NCBI GenBank assembly: GCA_004525055.1
Contig: SPDF01000126.1
Span: forward strand, 1-5,699
DNA length: 5,699 bases
Direction of reading: 5' to 3'
Origin: Gemmatimonadales bacterium
Lineage (GTDB): Bacteria > Gemmatimonadota > Gemmatimonadetes > Gemmatimonadales > GWC2-71-9
Position 1 is the stretch's first letter. Each line of letters starts with the position of its first letter. The position numbers and the translations under genes are program-made. The notes beneath the pieces are model-generated. The model was not told where the DNA came from. It saw only the letters and a program-made list of their open reading frames with translations, and searched no databases. Shown here piece by piece: positions 3,720 to 5,699 of this stretch.

Positions 3720-5699
3720 CACCAGTCGATCGAAGGACGTTTCTCAAGGGGGTGGGTATCGCCTCCGTTGCTTCGGTCACCTCGACTGCCGCGTTTGCCT
3801 CCGCAGCGGCGCCCGGAGTCGTGCTGCCGGCGAACGCCCCGACCTGGAAGCGCACCCCATGCCGGCTCTGCGGGGTGGGGTGTGGGCTGCTCGTCGGGAT
3901 CGAGGGTGGACGTGCGGTGGCTGTGAAGGGCGATCCCGACTCGCCAGTGAGCAAGGGTTTGGCGTGTGTCAAAGGCTATAACTCCGTCCAGGCCCTGTAC
4001 GGGCGCGACCGCATCCGGCAGGCCATGGTCCGGCGCGATGGGAAGTTGGTGCCAGCGCCCATGCATGAGGCGTACGATCTGGTGGCGCAACAGATCAAGG
4101 AGACCATCCGGCTGCACGGCAAGGACAGTGTGGCGATGTACGGCTCGGCACAGTGGACCATCGCTGACTCCTACGTTGCGTCCAAGTTGTTCAAGGGCGG
4201 CCTGGGGACGAACAATCTCGACACCAGCGCGCGCCTGTACGCCGGCAGCGCCAGCGCGGGGCTCAGGAGCAGCTTCGGCCTCGACGGCGCCCTCGGATGC
4301 TACGAGGACATGGACCACGCTGACACCTTCGTGCTGTGGGACATCAACCTCGCGGAGACAGACCCGGTCCTCTTCTCGCGGATGCTGGCGCGCAGGCGCG
4401 CCAATCCAGCCGTGCGCATTGTTACCGTGTCCACTCGAACGGCCCGCACCGAGTACGCGGCTGATCAGGCCCTGCTCTGCGCGCCCCATTCCACCCTGGC
4501 GATCGCCAATGCCATCTGCGGGGAACTCGTGGCCCGGGAGTGGGTCAACCGCGATTTCCTCGACCGCCATGTGGCCTTCAAGCGCGGCAAGACGGACATC
4601 GGGAATGGGGCTGCGGACGGAGGCCTGATCCTTGAAAACCCCATCAATGCCACGTGGTCCGAATACGTGGCGTTCCTCACCGACTTCACTCCCGACCAGG
4701 TGCAGGCGGTCTCCGGCCTCTCGGTCGCCAACATCCGGTGGCTGGCCTCGCTCTACGGCGACCCGATGCGGCGCGTGATGTCCGTCTGGGGCCGCAGCGT
4801 GAACCAGGACGTGCGTGGCACCTGGACCAACAACGCGCTCTACAACATCCATCTGCTGGTGGGGAAGCTCGCCGCGCCCGGCAATGGTGCCTTTGCCATC
4901 ACGGGGCAGCCCAGTAATGGGGGCGCTCCGCATGATGCCGGCACGCTGACAGGCACTCTGCCTCGCGGGAGGGTGGAAGACGAGGCGGACCGCCGCCGTG
5001 CCGCCGAGATCTGGGGGGTCCCTGTCGAGCGACTCGATCCCACGCCGAGTGCGCCGCTACTCTCGATGTTTCGGCAGCTCGAGCGAGGGGACATCCGGTT
5101 CCTCTGGATCCAGGCCACCGATCCGATGATGAGCCTCCCCAATCTGGATCGCTACCGTCGGGCGGCTGCCCGCACCGGTGCCTTTGTCGTCGTCTCCGAG
5201 GCCTACGCCACGCCGACGACGGATGTAGCCGACGTCGTCCTCCCGGCGGCGATGTGGTTCGAGCGGGAGGGGATCTTCATCAACGTGGAGCGGCGGGCCC
5301 AGTACTTCCAGCAGATGGTCGTGCCACCCGGCGACGCCACGAGTGACGCCTGGCAGATGATCGAGGTCGCTCGCCGCCTGGACCTCGCGTCGCTCTTTCC
5401 CTATGAACCGCGCAGCCACCTCGATGTGGTCTGGGACGAGTACAGCCGCTTTCACACCGACTCCGCCAGTTCCCTGCCGCCTCTCGCCGAGTTGCGCGCG
5501 CAGGCCGGCCTCCAGTGGCCCTATGTCGATGGTCACGAGACGCGTTGGCGGTACAGCGCCGAGCATGATCCCGCCGCCGATTCTGCGCACGGCGCGTTCG
5601 ACTTCTATGGCCATGATGACCATCGCGCCTGGATTTGGCTTCGGCCCCAGGAGCCCGCCGCCGAGGTCCCTGATCGCACCTACCCCTTCTGGCTCACGA
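3716..5699 (+). CDS. NapA-like Tat-exported molybdopterin oxidoreductase with altered Mo site, 3' truncated
   Basis: 661 residues are visible; compared with E. coli NapA (828) roughly the last 120-140 are missing. ATG 3716 puts the Tat motif DRRTFLK at residues 5-11, with a likely cleavage after AFA (26-28). The [4Fe-4S] motif is Cys49-x2-Cys52-x3-Cys56-x27-Cys84, the NapA spacing, followed by the Lys of CVKGY. NapA-like blocks follow in order: SAQWTI, SKLFKGGLGTNNLD, GCYEDMDHADTFVLW, NNALYNIHLLVGK, LPAAMWFEREG and ETRWRY. It should act in the periplasm with a bis-MGD cofactor and receive electrons from a cytochrome partner (NapB in known systems, not visible). Crucially, the Mo-ligand Cys of NapA is Tyr175 and the following Met is Ala176. 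In the GQPS loop the conserved Arg is His406. I withhold the symbol napA because these changes make nitrate reduction doubtful. A GTG at 3623 could extend the frame, but the Tat position disfavours it. Confidence 0.9.
   Translation, partial: MTPVDRRTFLKGVGIASVASVTSTAAFASAAAPGVVLPANAPTWKRTPCRLCGVGCGLLVGIEGGRAVAVKGDPDSPVSKGLACVKGYNSVQALYGRDRIRQAMVRRDGKLVPAPMHEAYDLVAQQIKETIRLHGKDSVAMYGSAQWTIADSYVASKLFKGGLGTNNLDTSARLYAGSASAGLRSSFGLDGALGCYEDMDHADTFVLWDINLAETDPVLFSRMLARRRANPAVRIVTVSTRTARTEYAADQALLCAPHSTLAIANAICGELVAREWVNRDFLDRHVAFKRGKTDIGNGAADGGLILENPINATWSEYVAFLTDFTPDQVQAVSGLSVANIRWLASLYGDPMRRVMSVWGRSVNQDVRGTWTNNALYNIHLLVGKLAAPGNGAFAITGQPSNGGAPHDAGTLTGTLPRGRVEDEADRRRAAEIWGVPVERLDPTPSAPLLSMFRQLERGDIRFLWIQATDPMMSLPNLDRYRRAAARTGAFVVVSEAYATPTTDVADVVLPAAMWFEREGIFINVERRAQYFQQMVVPPGDATSDAWQMIEVARRLDLASLFPYEPRSHLDVVWDEYSRFHTDSASSLPPLAELRAQAGLQWPYVDGHETRWRYSAEHDPAADSAHGAFDFYGHDDHRAWIWLRPQEPAAEVPDRTYPFWLT

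Noticed and set aside
3484..3981. A 165-codon plus-strand frame with several Cys pairs, running from the intergenic region into the NapA-like gene
   Set aside because: No ribosome binding site. Most of it is the wrong frame of the Tat and FeS region, and the Cys residues are out-of-frame shadows there.
3710..4933. A 407-codon open frame on the minus strand across the NapA-like gene
   Set aside because: It is antisense to a protein with clear Tat, FeS and NapA motifs. Its translation is Gly/Arg/His/Pro-rich without recognisable domains. GC-rich codon use commonly opens such frames.
5057..5623. A 188-codon minus-strand frame near the window end
   Set aside because: It is antisense to the conserved NapA-like C-terminal region and has no start signal or recognisable domain.

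Overview
The window is a GC-rich bacterial fragment. It carries four protein-coding genes, two of them cut by the window edges, plus one probable tiny leader ORF. I see no tRNA, rRNA, CRISPR array, insertion sequence or integrase. The C-terminal half of a large HEXXH 'met-zincin' metalloprotease, two compact exported proteins and a Tat-exported molybdenum enzyme suggest an environmental Gram-negative bacterium. Gemmatimonadota, or a similar phylum such as Acidobacteriota, would fit. That placement is an inference from gene content and style, not from a marker gene.

Layout. Positions 2-1363 (+) hold the 3' part of the metalloprotease. It converges, with one base between the stop codons, on a minus-strand pair: a lipoprotein of unknown function (3333-2041) followed by a small predicted outer-membrane beta-barrel protein (1991-1365). 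The pair is co-directional with a 49-base gap. That gap holds a perfect 10-bp GC-rich hairpin capped by a GAAA tetraloop, then a strong ribosome binding site. The lipoprotein gene also contains a 41-base compound inverted repeat just after the codons for its lipobox. A 278-base divergent intergenic region (3334-3611) separates this pair from the plus-strand genes. Those are a 35-codon ORF with a good ribosome binding site (3612-3719), whose stop overlaps by ATGA the start of a NapA-like molybdopterin oxidoreductase (3716 to beyond the window end).

The main point of interest is the NapA-like protein. Its Tat signal, N-terminal [4Fe-4S] motif and overall sequence are clearly of the periplasmic nitrate reductase type. 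However, the cysteine that coordinates molybdenum in NapA is a tyrosine here (Tyr175), the next residue (Met in NapA) is Ala, and the conserved active-site Arg is a His (His406). The scaffold looks intact while the catalytic pocket looks rebuilt. Nitrate reduction should therefore not be assumed, and this may be an undescribed NapA-derived clade.

All four main gene products look exported: surface or secreted protease, lipoprotein, outer-membrane barrel and periplasmic oxidoreductase. The lipoprotein and barrel may form one cell-envelope transcription unit. Nothing in the sequence links them functionally to the oxidoreductase other than the shared divergent intergenic region.
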